Shown one piece after another: positions 16,365 to 24,588 of a stretch of 64,000 nucleotides of DNA. Made by a program: the position numbers and the translations under genes. Under the pieces are notes generated by a model. It saw nothing but the letters and a program-made list of their open reading frames with translations, did no database searches and was not told the DNA's origin. Origin of the DNA: Actinoallomurus oryzae (lineage in GTDB: Bacteria > Actinomycetota > Actinomycetes > Streptosporangiales > Streptosporangiaceae). The stretch is taken from assembly GCF_039541955.1 (NCBI RefSeq), contig NZ_BAABHF010000045.1, forward strand, positions 62,001 to 126,000, in the 5' to 3' direction. Within the stretch, counting starts at the first letter, position 1, and each line of letters opens with the position of its first letter.

Positions 16365-16790
16365 CGAACATACGTTCGCATCGGTGTTTTGGGAAGAGGG
16401 TGACCGGCGCCGATCGGTGATCCGACCGCGACGCGCCGTGCGGATCCGGCGTCCCGCACCGTCAGATCACCGTTTCGGAGCTCCGCTACCCGACAAAAGG
16501 ATGAGCGACATAGCATTGAACAGGTAAAGTGCGATGTCGTGGCAAGAGGTACTCGTACGACAACGGTGCGTAACGCTTATTTTCACGACAATCCGCTTAA
16601 ATGAGGCATAGCGGTAGTGTCGGGCAAAAACTCCGTCCATCTCCCTTCGATCCGGCCTACGCTTCCTCAGCGGTCAACGGCCCCGGACCGATGATCCGTC
16701 GTCCGCCGCCACCGCCCGCAGCGGCTCCTCTTTCCGTCCACCACCCCTCGTTCAACTCCCCGTCCCGGACGGTCGCTCTGGAGGTGCTCG
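16365..16790. other. 425-bp intergenic region with AT-richer core
   Basis: No gene is seen on either strand. Bases about 16490-16640 are distinctly richer in A and T than the surroundings (for example GACAATCCGCTTAAATGAGG), fitting promoters for the XRE regulator gene to the right and the DUF6504-like gene to the left. I see no tRNA or clear operator palindrome. Confidence 0.6.
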
Positions 16791-17675
16791 ATGTCCGACG
16801 TGCAAAGCCCCACCGTCCGCCGTCGCCGACTGGGCATGGAACTCCGCAGGTTGCGTGAGGCCTCGGGCCTCATGATCGAAGATGTCGCCAAGCACCTCGA
16901 ATGCTCGATGTCGCGGGTCAGCCGCATCGAGACCGGCAAGTCCGTCGCCCGGATCAGGGACGTGCGCGACATGCTCGACCTGTACAAGGTCGGCGACGAG
17001 GCCCAGCGCGAGCAGCTGCTCACCCTGGCCAAGGACGCCCAGCAGCGGGGCTGGTGGACCGAGTACGAATCGGTGCTGTCCGCGGGGCTGGACACCTACG
17101 TCGGGCTGGAGGCCTCGGCGGCCTCGCTCCGCACCTTCCAGACCCACCTCGTTCCCGGGCTCCTGCAGACCGAGGAGTACGCCCGCGCGCTGATCAAGGT
17201 CGGGCGGCCCACCGAGAGCCCCGCCAACATCGACCGGATGATCTCCCTGCGCCAGCGGCGCCAGGCCATGCTCGCCGACGCCGGCACCCTGGAGCTGTGG
17301 GCCGTGCTCGACGAGGCGGTGCTGCGCCGGCCCATCGGCGGCGTCACGGTCATGCGCGCCCAGCTCGCGCGGTTGCTCGAGGCGGACGAACTCCCCAGTG
17401 TCACGATCCAAGTGCTGCCGTTCGCCCGCGGCGCCCATCCCGGGCTCGGCGGCGCTTTCACCATCATCGGCTTCCCCGACCCGACGGATCTGGACGTCGT
17501 GTACGTCGATTCCCCCGCGGGGAACATTTTCCTGGAGAAGGACAGAGACGTCCGCCGCCACACCACCTGGTTCGACCATCTACGAGCCGCCGCGCTGCCG
17601 CCGGACGAGTCGACCGACTTCATCGCCGCGATCGCCGATGAGTTCAAGAAAACGTCCCCGTACCCACGGGGATGA
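16791..17675 (+). CDS. XRE-family regulator with DUF5753 domain
   Basis: A 294-aa cytoplasmic regulator. Residues about 10-65 form a Cro/C1-type helix-turn-helix (LRRLREASGLMIEDVAKHLECSMSRVSRIETGK). The rest is DUF5753, with YVGLEASAASLRTFQTHLVPGLLQTEEYARAL and VTIQVLPFARGAHPGLGGAFTIIGF. Such proteins are very abundant in actinomycetes and pair with small DUF397 proteins, as here (17705-17815). ATG 16791 has GGAGG upstream. Pairs of this kind act in development or secondary metabolism in Streptomyces; the target here is unknown. Confidence 0.95.
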   Translation: MSDVQSPTVRRRRLGMELRRLREASGLMIEDVAKHLECSMSRVSRIETGKSVARIRDVRDMLDLYKVGDEAQREQLLTLAKDAQQRGWWTEYESVLSAGLDTYVGLEASAASLRTFQTHLVPGLLQTEEYARALIKVGRPTESPANIDRMISLRQRRQAMLADAGTLELWAVLDEAVLRRPIGGVTVMRAQLARLLEADELPSVTIQVLPFARGAHPGLGGAFTIIGFPDPTDLDVVYVDSPAGNIFLEKDRDVRRHTTWFDHLRAAALPPDESTDFIAAIADEFKKTSPYPRG

Positions 17676-17704
17676 TCGGTTCACCATGAAAGGAGAGGTG
17701 GGGG

Positions 17705-17815
17705 ATGGGTTGCGACCCCGATCTCGCGGACACCGGCTGGCGTACGAGCAGCCGCAGCTCGCAGGGGGCGGACTGCGTCGAAGTGAGCGTCCTCGAAATC
17801 GTGAGCGAGCACTGA
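17705..17815 (+). CDS. Short DUF397 protein
   Basis: A 36-aa ORF 29 bases after the XRE gene, with GGAGAGGTGGGGG before the ATG. It has the DUF397 signature WRTSSRSSQGADCVEV. The usual family length is about 60 residues, with a VRDSKDP motif in the second half; that half is missing and the frame ends in VSVLEIVSEH. It is either a minimal or a truncated partner of the XRE regulator. Confidence 0.8.
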   Translation: MGCDPDLADTGWRTSSRSSQGADCVEVSVLEIVSEH

Positions 17816-17829
17816 CGTAACTGCTCCGA

Positions 17830-17860
17830 ACGGCCGCGGGGGTCGGTCCCCCGCGGCCGT
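17830..17860 (+). terminator. Strong hairpin terminator after the XRE-DUF397 pair
   Basis: A 13-bp perfect stem (ACGGCCGCGGGGG with its complement at 17848-17860) and a 5-nt loop TCGGT, 15 bases after the DUF397 stop. GC-rich terminators without a T-run are normal in this group. Confidence 0.85.
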
Positions 17861-17943
17861 CCTCGGGAGGTCGGTCGGCCGGTGGGGAGAACAGGCTCGG
17901 GCGCGGGATACGGTCGGACGCGTAACCGAGCGAAGGAGCACGA

Positions 17944-18978
17944 ATGCTGCCCTGGTCGGCCGAACTCGCCGGACGCATCGACGAGCACATCCTCAGCAGT
18001 GACCTGCTGCGCGGCAACCCTCTCGGCGACCCGCACGAGCGCCCGCTGGAGGTGTACGTCCCGCCGGGGTACGACGAAGAGCCGGAGCGGCGTTACCCGT
18101 CCGTCTACGTGATCCAGGGCTACACCGGCCAGCTGCCCATGTGGCACAACCGCGCGCCGTGGCGGCCGACCTTTCCCGAGCTCGCCGACCAGGTGTTCGC
18201 CCGGAGAGAGGCCCCGCCGGTCATCGTCGTCTACGTCGACGCCTGGACCTCGGTCGGCGGCAGCCAGTTCCTCGACTCGCCCGGCACCGGGCGCTACCAC
18301 TCCTACCTGTGCGACGAGGTCGTGCCCTACGTCGACGCCCGCTACCGCACGCTGGCGAGCCGCGACCACCGCGCGATCAGCGGGAAGTCCAGCGGCGGCT
18401 ACGGCGCGATGATCGCACCGATGCTGCGGCCGGACGTGTTCGGCGCGCTGGCCACCCACGCGGGCGACGCGCTCTTCGACGTCTGCTACCGGCCGCACTT
18501 CCCCAAGGCGGCGCGGCAGCTGCGCGACTCCTACGACGGGTCGGTGGAGGCCTTCCTGACCGACTTCCGCGGCCGGATCGCGGGCACCAAGGACACCGAC
18601 CTCTCCCTGATCGAGCAGTACGGCTACTCCGCGGCCTACTCCGCCGACGAGGACGGCACCGTACGGCTGCCCTTCGACGACACCGGCAACGTGATCCCCG
18701 AGGTCTGGGAGCGCTGGCTGGCCTGGGACCCCGTGCTGATGGCCGCGCGCCCCGAGCACGCCGAGGCGCTGCGGTCGCTGCGCGGCATCTGGATCGACGC
18801 CGGCACCCGCGATGAGTACCACCTCGACTTCGGCGCGGTCGCGTTCCGGCGCGCGGTCGAGGCCGCCGGCGTCGCCGACGACGACGTCCACTTCGAGCTG
18901 TTCGACGCCGGGCACGGCGCCATCGAGTACCGCTACCCGCTCGCCCTCGCCTGGCTCGCCGAACGCCTCACAGCCTAG
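17944..18978 (+). CDS. Alpha/beta-hydrolase esterase (esterase D / enterochelin-esterase-like)
   Basis: A 344-aa hydrolase without signal peptide. It has LEVYVPPGYDEEPERRYPSVYVIQGYTG, the nucleophile elbow ISGKSSGGYGAM (Ser in GKSSGG), a late acidic region IDAGTRDEYHLDFGA and the catalytic His in FDAGHGAIEYRYP. These are the features of the putative-esterase (PF00756-like) group. Substrate unknown. The start ATG 17944 follows GAAGGAGCACGA. It converges with manA; the two stops overlap by 11 bases. Confidence 0.88.
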   Translation: MLPWSAELAGRIDEHILSSDLLRGNPLGDPHERPLEVYVPPGYDEEPERRYPSVYVIQGYTGQLPMWHNRAPWRPTFPELADQVFARREAPPVIVVYVDAWTSVGGSQFLDSPGTGRYHSYLCDEVVPYVDARYRTLASRDHRAISGKSSGGYGAMIAPMLRPDVFGALATHAGDALFDVCYRPHFPKAARQLRDSYDGSVEAFLTDFRGRIAGTKDTDLSLIEQYGYSAAYSADEDGTVRLPFDDTGNVIPEVWERWLAWDPVLMAARPEHAEALRSLRGIWIDAGTRDEYHLDFGAVAFRRAVEAAGVADDDVHFELFDAGHGAIEYRYPLALAWLAERLTA

Positions 18979-20080
18979 GCAGGCTCGCGCGGAACACCGT
19001 GCCGGACCCGGTCACCTCGACCGGGCCGCCGCGGTGCCCGGCGAACACGGCGTCGCCGCGCCGCAGTTCCAGCTCCTGCCCGTCGCGGCGGAGCCGTACG
19101 CCGCCCTCGGCGCACAGCAGCAGCTGCGGGCCGGCGGCCGGCAGCACGGGCCGCCGGGCCGCGTCGAGACGCGAGAGCCGGAACTCCGGTGCGGGGGTGA
19201 CGTAGACGTCCTCGCCGTCGCGGTGCTCGGGCTCGATCACGTCCGGCGGGCCCGGCTCGAACGAGGCGACGGACAGCAGCTCGGGCACGTCGACGCGCTT
19301 GGGCGTGAGCCCGGCGCGCAGGACGTTGTCCGAGCCGGCCATCAGCTCCACCCCGGTGCCGCTGAGGTAGGCGTGCGGGCGGCGCGGCGGGACGTACAGC
19401 GCCTGGCCCGGCCGGAGCCGTACCTCGCTCATCAGCATGGCGACGAGCACGCCCATGTCGCCGGGGTGACGCGCGGCGAGCGAGGCGTACGGCTCGGGCG
19501 CGACCGCGGCGGCCTCGGCCACCACGTCCTTCGGCGACGGCCAGGTCAGCAGCGTCTCGACCGCGCCCCGCAGGTCACCGGCGGTGAGCAGGTCCACGAC
19601 GGGCCGCAGCGCGGCGATCGGGGCCAGCAGCGCGGCGCTCTCGCGTGGGTCGCGCAGGCCGCACAGCGCGCGGAAGTCGGTCAGCGCGCACAGGATCTCC
19701 GGCTTGGGCCAGGAGTCCTTGTAGTTGCGGGACGGGTCGCCCTCCGGGGCGGTCTCGGCGGCGAAGCCCCGCTCGGCCTGCTCCCGGTCGGGGTGGACCT
19801 GCAGGGACAGCGGCTCGGCCACGGCGAGCACCTTCAGCAGGAACGGCAGCCGGGGCCCGAACGCCGACACGGACGCGTCGCCGAGCGCCGCGCCGGGGTC
19901 GGCCGCGATGACGTCGCCCAGCGGACGGCCCGACCGCAGCCGCGACGGCGCGGCCGGATGCGCGCCGATCCACAGCTCCGCCTGCGGCGCCTCGGTGGGG
20001 GCGGGACGGCCGAGGAACTCGGCGAGCACCTCGTGCGACCCCCAGGCGTACTCCTGGATCGGGTTGTCGAGAAGTTCCAT
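18968..20080 (-). CDS. manA: Mannose-6-phosphate isomerase, class I
   Basis: A 370-aa zinc enzyme of the cupin fold that interconverts mannose-6-P and fructose-6-P. Motifs: NPIQEYAWGSHEVLAEFLG at the start, AELWIGAHPAAPS, the zinc-site QVHPDREQAERGF, the KPEILCALTDFRALCG segment, and VPPRRPHAYLSGTGVELMAGSDNVLRAGLTPK. ATG 20080 follows GGGAGG. In the layout it is the last gene of the mannoside operon, but a TnpB element (20105-21690) now lies between it and the ROK kinase gene, only 24 bases before its start, so its transcription may depend on the element or on read-through. Confidence 0.95.
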   Translation of the reverse strand: MELLDNPIQEYAWGSHEVLAEFLGRPAPTEAPQAELWIGAHPAAPSRLRSGRPLGDVIAADPGAALGDASVSAFGPRLPFLLKVLAVAEPLSLQVHPDREQAERGFAAETAPEGDPSRNYKDSWPKPEILCALTDFRALCGLRDPRESAALLAPIAALRPVVDLLTAGDLRGAVETLLTWPSPKDVVAEAAAVAPEPYASLAARHPGDMGVLVAMLMSEVRLRPGQALYVPPRRPHAYLSGTGVELMAGSDNVLRAGLTPKRVDVPELLSVASFEPGPPDVIEPEHRDGEDVYVTPAPEFRLSRLDAARRPVLPAAGPQLLLCAEGGVRLRRDGQELELRRGDAVFAGHRGGPVEVTGSGTVFRASLPRL

Positions 20081-20236
20081 CAGGGCCTCCCGAGACAACC
20101 GTCACCTTTGGGCGGTGGGGAGGTCAGGGACGGTAGGACCGTCGGGGCTTGAGCGTGCATCGACCCGTCATGTTGGCGCATCAGGGGGTCTCCGTTTATC
20201 GCGCGTCGGATTAGCGACGCTGCTATCAATGATGGC

Positions 20237-20473
20237 GTGTCTCGTCAGGTGCATACCTCACCCGGTGCGGCGTATGGCCTCGATCACCACGTGGTGCTTC
20301 ACCTCCTGTCACTCGCGGTCCGAGTTCGCCATCTGCGCTCTTGCTTGCCGACACTGTGGCCGCGGTACTACTTCGTGGCCGCGGTCGGGGCGGTGTGGGC
20401 GCAGACGGCGACGGTACGGCGCCATGTCGAGACGCGGTATGAGCGGCCTGCCAGTGGTGGTGGCGGTGCGTAG
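20237..20473 (+). pseudogene. tnpA: Remnant of IS200-type Y1 transposase tnpA
   Basis: A 78-codon frame with TnpA-like ends only: AAYGLDHHVVLHL resembles the family N-terminus, and LWPRYYFVAAVGA plus TATVRRHVETRYERP resembles the C-terminal WSPSYF and helix. The middle, holding the HUH motif and probably the Tyr nucleophile context, is missing. It should not be active, so the element can move only if a transposase acts in trans. Confidence 0.65.
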
Positions 20474-21650
20474 GTCCTTCCGGTTCCTGATGCGACCGAC
20501 ATCCCGTCAACAGGTCGCGCTCGCCGCGTGCCTGGAAGATCATCGGGTGCTGTACAACGCAGCGTTGGAGCACCGGCGCACCGCCTACCGCAAAGCGGGT
20601 GTGACCGTCCGGTACGGCGACCAGTCGGGTGAGTTGAAAGACATTCGCGCCGATGACCCGGATGGGCAGGGCCGGTGGTCGTTCTCTTCTCAGCAGGCCA
20701 CGTTGCGTCGTTTGGACAAGGCGTTCGCGGCCTTCTTCGCCCGTTTGAAGGCCGGGCGTAGGCCGGGGTTCCCGCGTTTCAAGGGCGGTGGCCGGTTCGG
20801 CACCGTCACCTGGCCGAAGGACGGCGACGGCTGTCGCTGGGATTCCCAGCCCGAGCACCCGACCGCGACATTCGTGCGTCTCCAAGGCGTCGGCCATGTG
20901 CGGGTTCATCAGCACCGTCCGGTGCGGGGCCGGGTGAAGACGATCAGCGTGAAACGCGAGGGAATCCGCTGGTATCTGATCTTGGCCTGTGAGGACGTGC
21001 CCGCCGATCGGCTGCCGGCGACGGGCGCGGTGGTCGGCCTGGACATGGGCGTGGCCTCGCTGGTCACGACCAGCGACGGCGAGCACCTGGCCAGCCCGCG
21101 GCACCTCGCCACCTCCGCCGAGCGCCTGGCCGCGGCTCAGCGCGGCCTCGCCCGTAAGAAGCGCGGGTCCAAGCGGCGCCGCAAAGCCGTCGCGAGGGTC
21201 GCGGCCCTGCACGCCAAGGTGGGCAGACAGCGCCTGGACAGCGCGCACAAGGCCGCGCTGGCGCTGGTACGCGACTACGACTTGATCGCTCATGAGGACC
21301 TACGGGTGGCGAACATGACCCGCTCCGCCTCGGGCACCAGCGAGCGTCCGGGCCGCAACGTAGCCGCCAAGTCCGGGCTGAACCGTTCGATCCTGGACGC
21401 GGGTTGGGGGGTGTTCCTGTCGGTCCTCGCGGACAAGGCTGAAAGCGCCGGTCGTGAGCTGATCGCAGTCGAGCCCCGCAACACCTCCCGCACGTGCTCG
21501 CGATGCGGGCACTGCGCACCGGAGAACCGCCGCACCCAAGCAGCATTCGCCTGCACGGCGTGCGGTCACACCGCACACGCCGACGAGAACGCGGCGATCA
21601 ACATCCTCAGGGCAGGGCTTGCCCTTCGCGACGCTGCGAAAGCGGCTTAG
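20466..21650 (+). CDS. tnpB: RNA-guided nuclease TnpB of IS605-type element
   Basis: About 394 aa from GTG 20466 (VRRSFRFLMRPTSRQQ), a usual TnpB beginning; ATG 20439 is an alternative. RuvC residues are in VGLDMGVASL (Asp), AHEDLRVANM (Glu) and HADENAAINIL (Asp), with the zinc ribbon RTCSRCGHC and FACTACGH. All catalytic residues are present. It shares the GLNRSILDAGWG and NMTRSASGT segments with the first TnpB of this window but is clearly different in its first third. It lies antisense to the ROK-manA operon. The TnpB protein probably works with an RNA made from the 3' end of its gene. Confidence 0.94.
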   Translation: MRRSFRFLMRPTSRQQVALAACLEDHRVLYNAALEHRRTAYRKAGVTVRYGDQSGELKDIRADDPDGQGRWSFSSQQATLRRLDKAFAAFFARLKAGRRPGFPRFKGGGRFGTVTWPKDGDGCRWDSQPEHPTATFVRLQGVGHVRVHQHRPVRGRVKTISVKREGIRWYLILACEDVPADRLPATGAVVGLDMGVASLVTTSDGEHLASPRHLATSAERLAAAQRGLARKKRGSKRRRKAVARVAALHAKVGRQRLDSAHKAALALVRDYDLIAHEDLRVANMTRSASGTSERPGRNVAAKSGLNRSILDAGWGVFLSVLADKAESAGRELIAVEPRNTSRTCSRCGHCAPENRRTQAAFACTACGHTAHADENAAINILRAGLALRDAAKAA

Positions 21651-21690
21651 CGAGAAGCCGCTCCCTTCAGGAAGCGGAGGAGTCACGTCA
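21520..21690 (+). ncRNA. Predicted omega RNA scaffold of the second TnpB element
   Basis: Placed by analogy with known IS605 elements: it overlaps the 3' end of tnpB and the right end hairpin (CCGCTCCCTTCAGGAAGCGG). The guide would begin at 21691 with GGCCGTTTCGGGGTGGACGA, the last codons of the ROK gene on the other strand. The 5' limit is a guess. Confidence 0.4.
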
Positions 21691-22665
21691 GGCCGTTTCG
21701 GGGTGGACGAGGGCGGCGACGCCGAGTAGCCCGGCCTGCCCGTCGAGCGCGGAGCGGACGATCTCCACGCGGCGTACGAAGGCGAGTCCGGCGTAGTCGG
21801 CCATGGCGGCCCTCAGCGGGGGTTCGAGCAGGTCCCAGGCTCGTGCGACGCCGCCGCCGATCACCACACGGTCGAGGTCGCACAGCGCGGCGGCGGAGGA
21901 GATGCCGGCGGCCAGCGCACGCGCCGAGCGGTCGAACGCCGCCAGGGCCACGCCGTCGCCGTCGCGGGCGGAGGCGGCGAGCGCCACGCCGGTGGTGTCC
22001 GCGCCGGACCAGCCGTTGGCGAGCGCCCAGCGGACCATCGCCGGCCCGGAGGTGATCGTCTCGACGCAGCCGCGGGCGCCGCACGGGCACGGGTCACCGC
22101 CGAGGTCGACGACCGTGTGCCCGATGTGCCCGGCGTTGCCGGTGGCCCCGGCGTACACGCGGCCGTCGAGGATGAGACCGCCGCCGACGCCGGTCGAGAC
22201 CACCATGCCGAGCATGGCGCGGACGCCGCGGCCCGCGCCGTGGTGGTACTCCCCCATCGCGCCCGCCACGGCGTCGTTCACCAGGGCGACCGGCCGGCCG
22301 TCCAGCAGGGCGGCGAGCCGGTCCCGTACCGGGAAGCCGCGCCAGCCCGGGATGTTCACCGGGCTGACCGTGCCGGCGATGGCGTCGAGCGGGCCGGCCG
22401 AACCGATGCCCGCGCCGGACACCTCCTCGCCGCCGACCGCCTCGGTGGCGACGGCCGCCAGGGCGGCGAACACCTCCTCGGCGTCGCCCTTGGGCGTCGG
22501 GCGGGTGGCGAGGGGGCCGAGGCGCCCGTCGGGGCGGACGAGCGCGGCGGCGAGCTTGGTGCCGCCGATGTCGATGGCGAGCACGCTCGCGGCCGGATCA
22601 TTGGTCTCTGCGGCGGTCGCGGAGGTCGCAGGGGTCGCGGACGCCGTCTCACGCACGTCGGTCAA
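21688..22665 (-). CDS. ROK-family sugar kinase
   Basis: A 325-aa kinase. After a 25-residue Ala/Thr-rich tail comes the phosphate motif VLAIDIGGTKLAAALV; further on are VNDAVAGAMGEYHHGAG (catalytic Asp), STGVGGGLILDG, and the ROK zinc motif GHTVVDLGGDPCPCGARGC. ROK enzymes phosphorylate glucose, mannose, fructose or N-acetylhexosamines; next to a GH5-type glycosidase and manA, a hexokinase or mannokinase role is the simplest reading. ATG 22665 overlaps the glycosidase stop. The TGA at its end coincides with the last bases of the inserted TnpB element. Confidence 0.92.
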   Translation of the reverse strand: MTDVRETASATPATSATAAETNDPAASVLAIDIGGTKLAAALVRPDGRLGPLATRPTPKGDAEEVFAALAAVATEAVGGEEVSGAGIGSAGPLDAIAGTVSPVNIPGWRGFPVRDRLAALLDGRPVALVNDAVAGAMGEYHHGAGRGVRAMLGMVVSTGVGGGLILDGRVYAGATGNAGHIGHTVVDLGGDPCPCGARGCVETITSGPAMVRWALANGWSGADTTGVALAASARDGDGVALAAFDRSARALAAGISSAAALCDLDRVVIGGGVARAWDLLEPPLRAAMADYAGLAFVRRVEIVRSALDGQAGLLGVAALVHPETA

Positions 22666-24563
22666 GGTCGAAGCTCCAGCACGTGCACACCATACGGCTC
22701 CAGCGCCACCTCCTCACGCGCGGGTTCGGCCCCCGCGGAGGCGGCGGCGACCTCGGCGACGGCCTTCAGCTCCTCGCCGGCCTGGCTGACCAGCACGGCG
22801 AACCGAGTGCCGTCGGCGCGGACCAGCACGTCCGCCGACACGCGCGGGTCGGCGACGGTGACCGGGCGGCGCACCCCGGCGAGCGTGGCGAGCGCGTCGT
22901 AGAGGCGGTAGGTGGGCTCGGGGTTCACCCGCGGGGTGACCGCCGCCATGTGCTCCAGCGGGTACGTGCACAGCACCAGCCAGCCGTCGCCGTGCCGGCG
23001 GCGCAGCACGGCCGGCCGCCCGTGGCCGTCCACCGCGACGACCTCCGCCGTGGTGGGCCGGACCGGCAGGTACGAGCGGCTGTGCTCGGTGCCGGCGGCG
23101 CGGAACGCCAGCGTCGTGCCCTCGGCGAGCGGGCCGAGGGCGGCCGTGCAGGTCAGCTCGACGACGTCGTCCTCGATCGGGTCGGCCAGGCCGTACCGGA
23201 GCCGGTGCTCGACCCCGAACATCGCGTTCATGTGGGAGTACCACGGGCCGCGCTGCCAGCCGTGCGAGCCCGCGCAGTAGGAGACGTACACGACGGCCCC
23301 GCCTTCGGCGAGCTCCTCCAGCCGGTGCCAGCCCGGCCCGGTGAGCTGCTTGGCCGAGGGCACCAGGTACAGCCGCGCGTCCGGCGCGATGCCGTCGCTC
23401 TCGCGGGTGAGGCCCGCCGGCAGGTCGGCGGCCCGCGCGGTCACGTACGCCTGCCGCAGCGCGCCGAACACGTCGGTACGGTCGGCGGCCTGGGTGAAGG
23501 GGAAACCGGCGTCCAGCACCGCGGGCACGACGAGCGCGGTGTCGGTCGCGGCGCGCTCGCAGGCCGCCAGGTCGACCCGGGCGAGCGTCGCGCCGAACCG
23601 GCGCATCTCCTCCAGCGCCGGCTTCGGCGTGCCGTCGGCCCGCGTCAGCCCGAAGTGCAGCTCGAACGGATGGTGGCTGTACGGCGGCTGGTCCACCAGG
23701 TCGAAGTCGGTGTTGTTCCAGCCGAGCCAGCCGGTCGCGCCGCCGAGCAGGCTGTTGTAGAGCACCTGCCGGTAGTAGTGCGCGGCGTTGTCGTCGGAGA
23801 CGAAGTCGGAGGAGCAGCCGAACTCCTCCAGTACGACCGGCCGGCCGTACGTCCCGGCCAGCTCGCAGATGAACGCGGCGCCGTAGTGCTGGCGGACCAG
23901 GTCGTCCTCCATGCGGTACACGTGCGGGCCGACGAAGTCGGTGGCGTCGGCCAGCTCGCGTACCGAGAAGCCGTTGTCCTCCCCGGTCACCTCGACGCCC
24001 CAGGCGCCGTCGCCGATCGAGAGCGGCTCGGTCGCCCCGCCCGCGCGCACCGCCCGGACCATCAGCCGGGCCCACGCCGTCACCTGCTCGGTCGGCGCCT
24101 TGCCGCCGTAGATGGGCATCTCGTTGGTGATCAGCCACCCGGCGATCGCCGGGTGCCCGCCGTAGCGCCGGGCCATCTCCTCGGCGAACCACGCCTGCCG
24201 GTCGACCATCCACACGTCCGCGTACAGGTCGCGGCCGGCCCGCCAGGCCGGGTCCCAGTTCTCCCCGGACATGTGGCCGACGATGAACGTCGGGATGGTC
24301 GCCATGGCGCGTTCGGCGTGCGCCTCCAGGAAGTCGGCGTAGTGCCCGGCGAGGGTCTCCTCGATCCGGTCGGGCTCGGGCATGAAGTCGGGCCAGTAGA
24401 AGAAGGAGCGCGTGGTGTTCAGCCCGTGCTCGCGCAGGACGTCCAGCTCCTCCCGTACGACGCGGGGATCGTAGGAGCGCCACATCAGCGGCCCGCCGGT
24501 ACGCGACCAGAAGTTGACGCCGAGCCACGCGGCGCCGGGCAGTTTGGCGAAGTTGCGGTGCAA
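22662..24563 (-). CDS. GH5-type glycosidase, probable intracellular beta-mannosidase
   Basis: A 633-aa protein without signal peptide. The N-terminal barrel has FWSRTGGPLMWRSYDP and NTTRSFFYWPDF, the acid/base Glu148 in WLITNEMPIYGG and the nucleophile Glu247 in VVLEEFGCSSDF, the arrangement of clan GH-A (GH5/cellulase-like). The C-terminal 250 residues (YLVPSAKQLTGPGWHRLEELAEGG and later beta-rich parts) resemble the trimerisation-like and beta-sandwich domains of large glycosidases. TTG 24563 with AAAGG upstream is the likely start, 25 bases after the permease stop. With manA, a ROK kinase and a sugar ABC importer, cleavage of imported beta-mannosides to mannose is likely. GH5 subfamily not determined; a beta-glycosidase of other specificity cannot be excluded. 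Confidence 0.82.
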   Translation of the reverse strand: MHRNFAKLPGAAWLGVNFWSRTGGPLMWRSYDPRVVREELDVLREHGLNTTRSFFYWPDFMPEPDRIEETLAGHYADFLEAHAERAMATIPTFIVGHMSGENWDPAWRAGRDLYADVWMVDRQAWFAEEMARRYGGHPAIAGWLITNEMPIYGGKAPTEQVTAWARLMVRAVRAGGATEPLSIGDGAWGVEVTGEDNGFSVRELADATDFVGPHVYRMEDDLVRQHYGAAFICELAGTYGRPVVLEEFGCSSDFVSDDNAAHYYRQVLYNSLLGGATGWLGWNNTDFDLVDQPPYSHHPFELHFGLTRADGTPKPALEEMRRFGATLARVDLAACERAATDTALVVPAVLDAGFPFTQAADRTDVFGALRQAYVTARAADLPAGLTRESDGIAPDARLYLVPSAKQLTGPGWHRLEELAEGGAVVYVSYCAGSHGWQRGPWYSHMNAMFGVEHRLRYGLADPIEDDVVELTCTAALGPLAEGTTLAFRAAGTEHSRSYLPVRPTTAEVVAVDGHGRPAVLRRRHGDGWLVLCTYPLEHMAAVTPRVNPEPTYRLYDALATLAGVRRPVTVADPRVSADVLVRADGTRFAVLVSQAGEELKAVAEVAAASAGAEPAREEVALEPYGVHVLELRP

Positions 24564-24588
24564 AGAGGTGCCTTTCTGCAGGGGCCCG

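Larger units (their letters stand above)
20105..21690 (+). mobile_element. IS200/IS605-family element with decayed tnpA and intact tnpB
   Basis: The left end has a 6-bp hairpin GACGGT-AGG-ACCGTC at 20129-20143; the right end has CCGCTCCCTTCAGGAAGCGG, the same TTCA-loop style as the first element, and ends in ACGTCA. GTCA occurs at 20101-20104 and at 21687-21690. Removing 20105-21690 leaves the ROK gene ending in the same TGA, 20 bases before the manA ATG, with GGGAGG between. That restores a tight ROK-manA operon and supports these ends, though they are inferred. Confidence 0.72.

Noticed and set aside
16365..16790. tRNA or small RNA gene in the AT-richer spacer.
   Set aside because: No cloverleaf, TPsiC-like motif or strong hairpin could be found by eye.
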